Assembly (NCBI GenBank): GCA_011773795.1
Contig: WVWW01000031.1
Location: forward strand, 286-16,752
DNA: 16,467 nucleotides
Reading direction: 5' to 3'
From: Acidobacteriota bacterium
GTDB taxonomy: Bacteria; Acidobacteriota; Polarisedimenticolia; Polarisedimenticolales; Polarisedimenticolaceae
Below the pieces are notes generated by a model. That model saw only the letters and a list, made by a program, of their open reading frames with translations, did no database searches and was not told the origin of the DNA. The position numbers were made by a program, and so were the translations under genes. Positions 7,616 through 14,670 of this stretch are shown one piece after another; the stretch's first letter is position 1; each line of letters begins with the position of its first letter.

Positions 7616-7637
7616 ACGTGGGTGGAAAGAGGCCGGA

Positions 7638-7643
7638 ATTATA
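7638..7643 (-). promoter_or_regulatory. -10 element for tRNA-His
   Basis: The minus strand reads TATAAT, a full match to the -10 consensus, 22 bases before the 5' end of tRNA-His. Transcription would start about 16 nt ahead of the mature tRNA. It is flanked by CCGG on both sides, a small inverted repeat. No convincing -35 hexamer is visible at 16-18 nt spacing, so the promoter may rely on other contacts or an activator. Confidence 0.5.
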
Positions 7644-7706
7644 CCGGACGCCGGTGCGGCCTGCACGGTTCGAGATCGCGGATCGGGCATAATTGCCCCG
7701 CCCGCC

Positions 7707-9728
7707 ATGAAGAACCTTTGGCTCGCGACGCTCACCCTCCTGCTCTGCGTCGCACCGTCGAACGCGCAGGAAGCGTGCCCCGAAGGCAACCTGCTGGCCG
7801 GGAAACAACCGATCGAGTGGCTCGACGCGTATCACGTGGCGCGGATCACCGACGGGGTGGTCTCCCCCGACGGAAACGTCTGGAACAGCACGACGAACTC
7901 GCCCTTGACGCCTCACGGGTATGTCGTCTACGACCTGGGGGCACGCGTCACGATCGCCTCGGTCTTCTTGCAGGTCGAGGGGGCGTCCGGTTATCGCATC
8001 TCCGTTTCCGACGACCTCGAGGAGTGGACGGTCGTGTCCGAGTTACCCCCGGCCGGAGCGCCCGGAATGCGGGATCGCCGCGCGAGCTCGCTCGCGACAC
8101 CCGCACGCTACCTGCGCATCGCCTCGGGTGATGCGGCCGCGCTCTACGCGATCGGCGAGGCCGCCGTCTGGTGCCGCCCGCCGGCCGAGTGGCCGCCACG
8201 CTTCGAAACGCGCGAGGGCGTGGTGCAGGACGCGGAGTGGTCGGCGGCGCGAAAGAGACGGCTGGGCTACGCGAAGCTGGCCTGCCTGGTCGTGGCGGCC
8301 GGACTGCTGTACGGCGCGAGGAAGTACGAGCGGCGGCGGCGTTGGCTCTACGGCGCGGTTGCTTTGCTCGGCGCTCTGGCCTGGACCAACTTCGGAAGCT
8401 TCCACGGCAACGGCGTGATCCACTACCACGAGAACTACCACTACTACCTCGGCGCCAAGTACTTCCACGAGAACGGCTACACCGGTTTGTACGCCTGCAC
8501 TCTGTGGGCCGAAAAGGAGCTCGGTCTCGAGGCGGCCGCCCGCAACCGCTACGTCACCGATCTGGAGACCAACCGGATGGTCGCCGGCGGCGAGTTGCTC
8601 TCCGCCGAACCGGCTTGCCGTACGAGGTTCGACGAGGCGCGCTGGAGCGCGTTCCGCGAGGACGTTCGCTTCTTCCGCAACAACCTCTACCCGGGCTCCT
8701 GGCAGCGGATCTTCCGCGACCACGGCTACAACCCGACCCCGGTCTGGACGATGTTCGGCCGGCTGGCGAGCGCGGGCGGGCCCGCGGCATCCGTGGTCCC
8801 ACGCGTGGTCTGGATCGACGTCGCGTTGTGGATCGGGATCGGCGCGCTGATGCTATGGGGCTTCGGCTGGGAGGCGCTCGCGTTGACGTTCCTGACGCTG
8901 GGCTCCGGCCTGCCCTGGCACTTCGACTGGACCGGGGGCGCGTTCGGCAGGACGCCGTGGCTGTTCTGCCTCGTTGCGGGGCTGTGTCTGACGTACAAGA
9001 GGAAGCACGTGGCCGGGGGATTCCTGCTGGCGGCGGCGGCGCTCCTACGCGTGTTCCCGGCCGTGTTCTTCGGTGTGCTGTTGATCGGGCTGGTCGTGGC
9101 ACTCGTCCGGCGCCGCCCCGATCCCGAGGCTCGACGCGTGTTTGCCGGCGCCGGCGCGGCGATCCTCGCGCTCGGAGGCCTCAGCGTGCTGGGTGCCGGC
9201 CTCGATGGATGGACCGGCTTCGCCGACAACCTGGCGAAGCACTCCGGCACACCGACGGGGAACCTGATGGGCTTGCCGACGATCGTCGGTTTCGACCCGG
9301 CATCGTCGCAGTCCGAAGTGCTCGGCAGCGACATCGAGAGCCTCCAGCGCTGGCGCAACTCGCGCACCGAGACGTTGCGCGCGCGTGCCCCCATCAACAT
9401 CGCCCTCGGGTGCCTGGCCGTTGCCGGGATGGTTTGGACGGTGCTTCGGCGACGCTGGCCCGTCTGGGAGTGGGTGGTCGCGGCGACGGTGCTCGCGGTC
9501 ACGCTGGGACAGCTCAGCTGCTACTACTACGTGTTCTTGATCCTGCTCGTGCCGTGGGTCCGGCACCATCCTGTCCGTATCGCGGTCCTGCTGGTCGGTC
9601 TCGCGTCGAGCCAGGCGATCGGACTGGCCGGTCTCGAAACAGACGTGCGGTTCTTGTGGCTGTCGGTCCTCTTCGTCGCACTTCCGGTCCTCTTGTGGAT
9701 CGTCCGGTTGCGCGAGCCCGAGGCTTAG
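7707..9728 (+). CDS. Polytopic GT-C-like membrane protein with N-terminal discoidin-like domain
   Basis: A 673-residue protein. It has a signal peptide (1 to about 20, ending SNA before QEA). A beta-rich domain (about 25-155) resembles an F5/8 type C (discoidin) carbohydrate-binding module, with YVVYDLGARVTIASVFLQ, YRISVSDDLEEWTVV and ARYLRIASGD. The remainder is a multi-pass membrane region with about ten hydrophobic segments, beginning near 189-204 and 213-228. After the second segment comes an extracytoplasmic loop rich in H, Y, E and N (HYHENYHYYLGAKYF, 239-253). That position and style, and the later ALLRVFPAVFFG segment, recall GT-C/GT87-type lipid-linked sugar transferases. I infer a glycan-transfer role; no family is certain. 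No Shine-Dalgarno precedes the ATG; CATAAT lies 13 nt upstream. The stop overlaps the convergent TPR gene by 4 bp. Confidence 0.85.
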   Translation: MKNLWLATLTLLLCVAPSNAQEACPEGNLLAGKQPIEWLDAYHVARITDGVVSPDGNVWNSTTNSPLTPHGYVVYDLGARVTIASVFLQVEGASGYRISVSDDLEEWTVVSELPPAGAPGMRDRRASSLATPARYLRIASGDAAALYAIGEAAVWCRPPAEWPPRFETREGVVQDAEWSAARKRRLGYAKLACLVVAAGLLYGARKYERRRRWLYGAVALLGALAWTNFGSFHGNGVIHYHENYHYYLGAKYFHENGYTGLYACTLWAEKELGLEAAARNRYVTDLETNRMVAGGELLSAEPACRTRFDEARWSAFREDVRFFRNNLYPGSWQRIFRDHGYNPTPVWTMFGRLASAGGPAASVVPRVVWIDVALWIGIGALMLWGFGWEALALTFLTLGSGLPWHFDWTGGAFGRTPWLFCLVAGLCLTYKRKHVAGGFLLAAAALLRVFPAVFFGVLLIGLVVALVRRRPDPEARRVFAGAGAAILALGGLSVLGAGLDGWTGFADNLAKHSGTPTGNLMGLPTIVGFDPASSQSEVLGSDIESLQRWRNSRTETLRARAPINIALGCLAVAGMVWTVLRRRWPVWEWVVAATVLAVTLGQLSCYYYVFLILLVPWVRHHPVRIAVLLVGLASSQAIGLAGLETDVRFLWLSVLFVALPVLLWIVRLREPEA

Positions 9729-10468
9729 CGAAGGGAGCGGAACAGTGCGGCAACGGGCGGCGGGCAGAGCGCCGGGTCGGGCAGCAGCCCGGGATCGAGG
9801 TTCGAGGCGGCGGCGAGTTCCGTGCGAGCGCGGCGGATCAGGTCGTCGTCCGTTTCCCCTCCGGTGACCCAGGCCGAGTGCAGCGACATCCCGAGCAGCA
9901 GCCTCAGGCGGGCCGAGTCGGGCGCCCTTCGGGTCAGGTCCTCGAACGCTGCGGTGGAGCCCGGAAAATCTCCGGCCAGGTAGGCGCTCAGCCCCGCTTC
10001 CAGGAGCGCTCGATCGATCGGCGGACGCTGCGGCGCGGGCGGGTCGATCGGCTCGGGCTTCGGCTCGGCCCGGGCCGCCACCTCGACCGGCGGGGGCGCC
10101 AGACGCTCATCGCACTCTGCGCTTAGTCGCTGAAGACGGGTGTCGAGGTTCGGCAGCTCTGCGGTTTCCTCGCGGGCGACCGACTCCTCGAAGCTGGCCA
10201 GCGCGGCCGCGCAATCCCCCGCCCCGTGCAGGGCGACGCCGAGCTGGAAGTGCGGGACGTAGCGGATGTAGTTGTTGCCGTAGGTGCGCAGGTAGCCCGA
10301 ACGCTTCTTGCGCTCGAGCGCGGCCTCGATCAGGGTGACGGCCGCGCCGTGATCGCCGCGCTGCAGCGCGGCCAGCGCGTTCTCGTAGTAGTCGTACCAC
10401 TCGTCGCGTGCCTGTGCGGGCGGCACGAGCAGGCCGATGACGAAGAGAAGGGCGATCGGGCGCAGCAT
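9725..10468 (-). CDS. Periplasmic TPR-repeat protein
   Basis: A 247-residue protein with a signal peptide (1 to about 20, ending AQA before RDEW) and no lipobox cysteine, so probably soluble in the periplasm. The N-terminal half holds TPR-like helical pairs (YYENALAALQRGDHGAAVTLI, then a YIRYVPHFQLGVALHGAGDC motif typical of TPR units). A Pro/Glu-rich linker follows (about 124-148), then another TPR pair (LLEAGLSAYLAGDFPGSTAAF and LRLLLGMSLHSA). TPRs bind proteins; no enzyme motif is present. It is the last gene of the kinase-PEGA/OMP/TPR unit. The ATG is 9 bp after the OMP stop, and its GAGG ribosome site overlaps that TGA stop, which suggests coupling. Its stop (TAA) overlaps the stop of the convergent membrane protein gene by 4 bp. 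A scaffold role for the upstream barrel or kinase is inferred. Confidence 0.84.
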   Translation of the reverse strand: MLRPIALLFVIGLLVPPAQARDEWYDYYENALAALQRGDHGAAVTLIEAALERKKRSGYLRTYGNNYIRYVPHFQLGVALHGAGDCAAALASFEESVAREETAELPNLDTRLQRLSAECDERLAPPPVEVAARAEPKPEPIDPPAPQRPPIDRALLEAGLSAYLAGDFPGSTAAFEDLTRRAPDSARLRLLLGMSLHSAWVTGGETDDDLIRRARTELAAASNLDPGLLPDPALCPPPVAALFRSLR

Positions 10469-10477
10469 CGGAAGACC

Positions 10478-11854
10478 TCAGAAACGGAAGATCGTGGAGA
10501 ACACCGCCGTCGTATCCACGTCGGACACGTCGGCCGCGAAGTCGAGCTGGATCGATTGTTTGAGCGTCAGGCCGAATCCGGCCGTGTAGTGGGTCACGCG
10601 CTCGCCCTCGGGAAAGACCGGCACGAACTCGTTGGTCGCGCGCTCGGCGCGGATGCGGTGATCGGGATCCGACCACGCGCCGAGGCGTAACGCGACCGGG
10701 GTCGTTCCCGACAGGAAGATCTTTTCCACGCCGACGTGCATCTCGGTCCCGTCGTCGACGGTGAAATCCAGCCGGGTCTCGGGGAACGTGATGCGGTTGA
10801 GCCCGCTCAGGAAACCGTCCATCAGATCCGAGTACTCGACCCGCACCACGTCGATCAGGATCGTCCAGGGATCGGCGGGGCGAAACGACAACCCCACACC
10901 GTAGGAGTCGGGGATGTGCAGCACGTTGTCGAACGTACGGCCGTACAGGTCGCGCGCCTCGGCGGCCCGGACGCCCTCGTCGAGTACCGTCTCCTGGAGG
11001 ACGAAGCGCAAGCCCTTGCGATACACCGCGCCGATGTTCATCCAGCCGGCCGGACGCCAGAGTAGACCGACGTTGTAGACGAAGTCGGTATCGGTGTCGT
11101 CGATGCGAGTCGCGTAGTCCAGGGTCAGCACCGGGAAGTTGCCCCCGCCCGAGCTGTCCCGGAAGAGATTGTCGGCACCCCCGTCGAGATCGGCCGTCCC
11201 GAGCACGCCGGTCAGGCCCAGCGAGAACTTGCTGCCCAGCTCGAACGCCGCCGCGAAGTTGTACTGCGTCACGCGAGCGTCGAGATCGGCCTCGGACGCC
11301 AGCAGGAAATCGACCGGCTGGGTGCCGATGATCGTCGCGTCGCCGCTCGTCGGATCGATCGCCACGATCGCCTCGATCCCGACGATCGAGAAGGAGTTGG
11401 TCGTGCGTGTCTGGACGTTCAACGTCTCGAAGCGCGAGAAGCCCAGCGAAACCTTCTTGAACGGAAGCACGTAGGAAAGGAACGTCGGATTGACCCCGGT
11501 TCGCGGCATCGACGCGGCGCTCGCGGTGAGATCGCCCTGGAAGAAAGGCGAGGCGATCGTGGCCGTGACCTGAACCTCGCTGGTGTCGTAGCTCTGCGAG
11601 TTGAACTCGGCGAAGAACTCGGGGCGCCGGAGCATGACCAGGCCGGCAGGGTTGGCCTGGGCCGCGGTCGAATCGTCCGCCAGCGAGATGAAGGCACCGC
11701 CGACGCCGAGGGCACGGGCTCCGGGATTCGTGAAGTTGAACGGGAAGTCGCGGAAGATCTCCTCGTCGCTGGCCGCCTCGACGGCCGGAACGGCGATCGT
11801 CAGCGCCAGAAGGAGCGCGGCCGCGCTCGCGCGGTACGTGGGGCGTCGCATCAT
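10478..11854 (-). CDS. Outer-membrane beta-barrel protein (PorV/OmpP1-FadL/UPF0164-like)
   Basis: A 458-residue protein with a signal peptide (1 to about 27, ending VEA before ASDEE). Near the mature N-terminus it has the signature GARALGVGGAFISLADDSTA followed by ANPAGL (about 45-72), seen in the PorV/UPF0164 and FadL-like families. The rest alternates short hydrophobic and aromatic strands with Asp/Gly/Thr-rich turns, as in a barrel of about 14 strands. It ends in VFSTIFRF, a terminal aromatic beta-signal for outer-membrane insertion. The start overlaps the kinase stop as ATGA; a second ATG one codon later has better spacing to an AGGAG ribosome site. The close coupling to a PEGA-domain kinase and a periplasmic TPR protein suggests it works with them. 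It could be a small-hydrophobe channel or a PorV-like export accessory protein; the sequence does not decide. Confidence 0.87.
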   Translation of the reverse strand: MMRRPTYRASAAALLLALTIAVPAVEAASDEEIFRDFPFNFTNPGARALGVGGAFISLADDSTAAQANPAGLVMLRRPEFFAEFNSQSYDTSEVQVTATIASPFFQGDLTASAASMPRTGVNPTFLSYVLPFKKVSLGFSRFETLNVQTRTTNSFSIVGIEAIVAIDPTSGDATIIGTQPVDFLLASEADLDARVTQYNFAAAFELGSKFSLGLTGVLGTADLDGGADNLFRDSSGGGNFPVLTLDYATRIDDTDTDFVYNVGLLWRPAGWMNIGAVYRKGLRFVLQETVLDEGVRAAEARDLYGRTFDNVLHIPDSYGVGLSFRPADPWTILIDVVRVEYSDLMDGFLSGLNRITFPETRLDFTVDDGTEMHVGVEKIFLSGTTPVALRLGAWSDPDHRIRAERATNEFVPVFPEGERVTHYTAGFGLTLKQSIQLDFAADVSDVDTTAVFSTIFRF

Positions 11855-13401
11855 CTCTCCTCTTCGGCGGCGAGGATCTCTCGCGCCAGGGTGGCGGGAT
11901 CGAATCCCGCCAGCGTGCGGCGAACGATCGTGGTTTCGTGGCCGCGTACGGTCGTTTCCAGCTCGAGCGGTTGTCCGACGTACGGGCTGCCGACGCGCAA
12001 CCGATAGCGGCCGGCGGGAAGCTGCAAGCGGGCGGGCGTGGTGACGCCGCTCGGTGTTCGCTCACCGGTATCCAGGTTCTCGATCCACTCGATCGTGGCC
12101 CACGGCATGACGTGCAGGCTCAGGTGGCCCTCGGGGGGAGGCGCCACGGGCGGAGCTTGCGTTGCGGTCTTGTTCTCGGTCACGACCGGCTCCGGTTCGA
12201 CCGGTTCCGGCTGTTCGACTTTCGCCTCGTCCGTCGTGTTCTCGGTGACGGACTCCTCGACGGCTTCGACCGGCGCCACGACCTCCGGTGTTTCCTCCCG
12301 TACGACCGTGGGTGCGGCCTCCTCCTCGCTCCCCCGCAGGAGAAACGGTGTCGTTACCGCTGCCGCGGCGCCGAGAACGGCGGCCGCGATGAACAGCGCC
12401 TTCCTTCTCGGTCGCGCCGGCGGGTCGCCGACCATGGTGACCGTGCCCGACGGGCGGTCGAGCACGTCCAGGTTGCTCGTGAGCTCGTCCTCGGTCGCGG
12501 GCTCGGAGCGCTCCAGCACACCGGCGGCGATGACCTCCTCGATGCGCTCGAGCAGCTCGGTTCCGGCCCGCCCCTGCAGCTCGACGGCGGCCGCGTCGAG
12601 CGCTTCGGCCATCTCGGATGCGCGTGCGAAGCGCGCCTCGCAGCGTTTGTCCAGCGAGCGACGGAGCACGTGGGCCAGCCGCGGCGTCAGGACCTTCTCG
12701 AACAGGGAGAAGCCCGGTGGCTGGTCGTGCAGGATCCGGTGCAACGCGGCCCCGAGGTCGTCCGCGGAGAACGGTGGGCGGCGGAACAGCAGCTCGTAGA
12801 GGATCACGCCCGCCGAGAAGACGTCGGAGCGGCCGTCGAGGTTCTTGCGGGCGCGCACCTGCTCGGGCGACATGTAGTCGACCGTCCCGAGCACGAGGCC
12901 GGTCTTGGTGTGCTCGGACGTGCTGATCTTGGCGATTCCGAAGTCGAGGATCTTCACGACCCCGCTGCTCATCAGGAAGATGTTCGCGGGTTTGACGTCG
13001 CGGTGGACGATCCCCGCGCGGTGCGCGTAGTCGAGGCCGTCACACATCCGCGCGACGATCTCGAGGCGCCGTTCAACCGGTGGGAGCTGACCCGATGACA
13101 GGACGGTTCGGAGGTTCTGGCCCTCGAGCAGTTCCATGGCGATGAAGTAGGTGCCGCTCTCCTGCCCCAGCTCGTAGATCGTGACGATGTTGGGGTGGTG
13201 CAGGCCACCGGCGGTCTGTGCCTCGCGCAGGAAGCGCACGGTCTGCGTCTGGTCGGCGTCGGGCGCCACCATGGTCTTGAGCGCGACCTCGCGTTCGAGG
13301 ACGCGGTCGTAGGCGCGGTAGACCACGCCCATGCCGCCGCGACCCAGCTCGCCCAGCAGCTCGTACTTCCCCAACCGGGGCAGCGGTGGTGCCTCTTTCA
13401 T
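11851..13401 (-). CDS. Receptor-like Ser/Thr protein kinase with periplasmic PEGA domain
   Basis: A 516-residue one-pass kinase. The kinase domain (about 13-275) has GRGGMG, lysine K42, E60, HRDVKPAN with D135 and N140, DFG at 153-155 and MSPE at 177-180, so it looks active. The activation loop is short compared with the other two kinases here. A membrane segment lies at about 334-355, followed by a long Pro/Glu/Val-rich linker (about 356-424) and a PEGA-type beta-sandwich (about 425-497; LSLHVMPWATIEW, then TPARLQLPAGRYRLRV). PEGA domains are surface or periplasmic modules thought to bind envelope components. The open frame extends further upstream to 13689, but that part is Arg/Ser-rich and unrelated; the ATG at 13401 sits directly before the kinase fold. 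No Shine-Dalgarno is present, but TTGACT-N16-TATTCC ends 8 nt before the ATG. The stop overlaps the OMP start (ATGA). Confidence 0.93.
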   Translation of the reverse strand: MKEAPPLPRLGKYELLGELGRGGMGVVYRAYDRVLEREVALKTMVAPDADQTQTVRFLREAQTAGGLHHPNIVTIYELGQESGTYFIAMELLEGQNLRTVLSSGQLPPVERRLEIVARMCDGLDYAHRAGIVHRDVKPANIFLMSSGVVKILDFGIAKISTSEHTKTGLVLGTVDYMSPEQVRARKNLDGRSDVFSAGVILYELLFRRPPFSADDLGAALHRILHDQPPGFSLFEKVLTPRLAHVLRRSLDKRCEARFARASEMAEALDAAAVELQGRAGTELLERIEEVIAAGVLERSEPATEDELTSNLDVLDRPSGTVTMVGDPPARPRRKALFIAAAVLGAAAAVTTPFLLRGSEEEAAPTVVREETPEVVAPVEAVEESVTENTTDEAKVEQPEPVEPEPVVTENKTATQAPPVAPPPEGHLSLHVMPWATIEWIENLDTGERTPSGVTTPARLQLPAGRYRLRVGSPYVGQPLELETTVRGHETTIVRRTLAGFDPATLAREILAAEEER

Positions 13402-13409
13402 TAAGGGAA

Positions 13410-13437
13410 GGAATAGGACTGCGGCAAACCGAGTCAA
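13410..13437 (-). promoter_or_regulatory. Candidate sigma-70-type promoter giving a short or absent leader
   Basis: On the minus strand TTGACT (complement of 13432-13437; five of six to consensus) is separated by 16 nt from TATTCC (complement of 13410-13415; three of six). The -10 ends only 8 nt before the kinase ATG, so transcription would begin at or next to the start codon. This fits the missing Shine-Dalgarno. It also implies that the kinase-PEGA/OMP/TPR unit has its own promoter, separate from the PAS gene upstream. Confidence 0.42.
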
Positions 13438-13480
13438 GCGGGGAGGGCAAGCCCCCTGTGGACGCCGGATTCGAGCGGCG

Positions 13481-13900
13481 CTAGCCCGGCCCGACGTGCT
13501 CCTCGGACTGCCCCTGGCGTTCGAACAGGACGCCCATGCAGCTGGCCGGCATCGGGAAGGCGCGCACGGAGTAGTCCACGCTCTCCCCCTCTTCCGCGTA
13601 GGGGACCTCGATGCGCCGCGACTCCTGGTTCTTGACGACGTCGGCAAAGATCCGGGGCACCTCGGTATCGCGAAGCGGCGGGAACGCATCGAGGATGCGC
13701 TTCCCGATCCGCGACTCCACGTTCAGCTCCGTCGACCGTGCGGCCTCGCGGTTGGCGTAGACGAGCTTCAGCGACGTCTCGTCGTCGGGGTCCTCGAGGT
13801 AGTAGATGAAGAGTCCGACGTTCAGCTCGGAGAGCACCGCATCGAGCACGCCGATGATCGGCCCGAACTCGGGCAACGAGTAGATCTGGACCGAATCCAT
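13481..13900 (-). CDS. Small single-domain PAS-like protein
   Basis: A 139-residue soluble protein with no signal peptide or membrane segment. The sequence looks like a lone PAS fold. GLFIYYLEDPDDETSLKLVYAN forms the first strands, then AARSTELN...GKRILDAFP resembles the PAS helical segment (often written GR.l.e..P). An EVPYAEEGESVDYSVRAFPMP strand pair and a closing CMGVLFE strand follow. No kinase, GGDEF or DNA-binding part is attached, so it may act as a stand-alone sensor or adaptor. The ATG at 13900 is chosen because AAGGAG lies about 8 nt upstream; in-frame upstream codons to 14107 are Arg/Ser-rich and run antisense through the DNRLRE gene. It lies 79 bp upstream of the PEGA kinase on the same strand and may feed signals to it, but the kinase has its own candidate promoter. 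The PAS assignment is moderately certain; ligand unknown. Confidence 0.72.
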   Translation of the reverse strand: MDSVQIYSLPEFGPIIGVLDAVLSELNVGLFIYYLEDPDDETSLKLVYANREAARSTELNVESRIGKRILDAFPPLRDTEVPRIFADVVKNQESRRIEVPYAEEGESVDYSVRAFPMPASCMGVLFERQGQSEEHVGPG

Positions 13901-13949
13901 GGTCGAATCTCCTTCTGCCTGAATCGATCGTACACCGGGAAAACCACGA

Positions 13950-13978
13950 TGGATAGATGCAGCCGCCTCCCGTATCTT
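13950..13978 (+). promoter_or_regulatory. Candidate promoter for the DNRLRE gene, short or leaderless transcript
   Basis: TGGATA (13950-13955; four of six to the -35 consensus) is followed after 17 nt by TATCTT (13973-13978; four of six to TATAAT). The -10 ends 8 nt before the ATG at 13987, and no Shine-Dalgarno is present. The spacing from -10 to ATG is the same as at the PEGA kinase. Weak consensus matches keep confidence low. Confidence 0.3.
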
Positions 13979-13986
13979 CACACCGC

Positions 13987-14670
13987 ATGAACAAGAAACT
14001 CGCGATCCTGACCGTTTTCTTGCTTTTTGCCGTTCCGGCCACGGCGGAGACCGTCCTCGTCGAGGCCGGCCGGGACGCGACCTTGATCGAGGACCCCGAC
14101 GGGGCACGGGCCAACGGAGCGGGGCCGGCCCTCTTCGCCGGCCGGACGTCGCAGTCGCGGAACGGCATCCGGCGCGGTCTGGTCTTCTTCGACGTCGCCG
14201 CGGCGGTGCCGCGAAACGCCGTCGTCGAGGCCGTTTCCCTGCGGCTCTACCATCTGGGCGGCAACGATTCGACGCGGACGATCCGGGTGCATCGCGTGCT
14301 CTCCGACTGGAGTGAGGGGCCGTCTTTCGCCGGCGGAGGGGGCGGCGCCCCGTCGCTTCCCGGCGACGCGACCTGGCTCCACCGGCACTACGCAGACGTC
14401 TCGTGGGTCCGCCCGGGAGGCCAGTTCGCGGGCCGCCCCAGCGCGGCGGCGGAGGTCGGCCCGAGCGGCGTCTACACCTGGGACGGTAGCGCCCACCTCG
14501 TGCAGGACGTTCGCCTCTGGAGCCACGTCCCGGCGAGGAACTTCGGCTGGGTCCTGATCGGCGACGAAGAGACCCCGCAAAACTCCAAGAAGCTCGCCAG
14601 TCGCGAGCATCCCGACGCGGCGCTGCGCCCGCGGCTCGAGATCACCTACCGGCTGCCCGGCAGACCCTAG
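13987..14670 (+). CDS. Secreted DNRLRE-domain (CBM96-like) protein
   Basis: A 227-residue exported protein with a clear signal peptide (MNKKLAILTV start, cut after ATA near residue 20). The mature part is a single beta-rich DNRLRE-type module. It opens with an ATLIEDPDG...ANGAGPALFAG segment, followed by RGLVFFDVAAAVP...VVEAVSLRLYH, IRVHRVLSDWSEG and near the end FGWVLIGDEE...KLASREHPD...RPRLEITY. This family resembles carbohydrate-binding jelly-rolls and is often found on cell-surface proteins. Here it stands alone, without enzyme or sorting domain. The ATG at 13987 is preferred over 13957 because it begins the signal peptide directly. The upstream gene is divergent. The stop shares CTAG with the stop of the convergent multicopper oxidase gene (4-bp overlap). 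A role in binding envelope or environmental polysaccharide is inferred. Confidence 0.82.
   Translation: MNKKLAILTVFLLFAVPATAETVLVEAGRDATLIEDPDGARANGAGPALFAGRTSQSRNGIRRGLVFFDVAAAVPRNAVVEAVSLRLYHLGGNDSTRTIRVHRVLSDWSEGPSFAGGGGGAPSLPGDATWLHRHYADVSWVRPGGQFAGRPSAAAEVGPSGVYTWDGSAHLVQDVRLWSHVPARNFGWVLIGDEETPQNSKKLASREHPDAALRPRLEITYRLPGRP

Noticed and set aside
8171..10126. A 651-codon open frame on the plus strand
   Set aside because: It runs in another frame through the GT-C-like gene and antisense across the TPR gene, is very Arg/Pro/Gly-rich and shows no domain; it is a shadow of GC-rich third positions.
10107..12065. A 652-codon open frame on the minus strand
   Set aside because: It overlaps the TPR, barrel and kinase genes in a different frame, with Arg-rich low-complexity translation and no recognisable motif.
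13438..13480. Terminator between the PAS and PEGA kinase genes
   Set aside because: A G-run and a C-run could pair only as a short stem with a 2-nt loop, and no T-run follows.
13402..13689. N-terminal extension of the PEGA kinase
   Set aside because: The added 96 residues are Arg/Ser/Pro-rich, overlap the PAS gene in another frame and precede a good ATG directly before the kinase domain.
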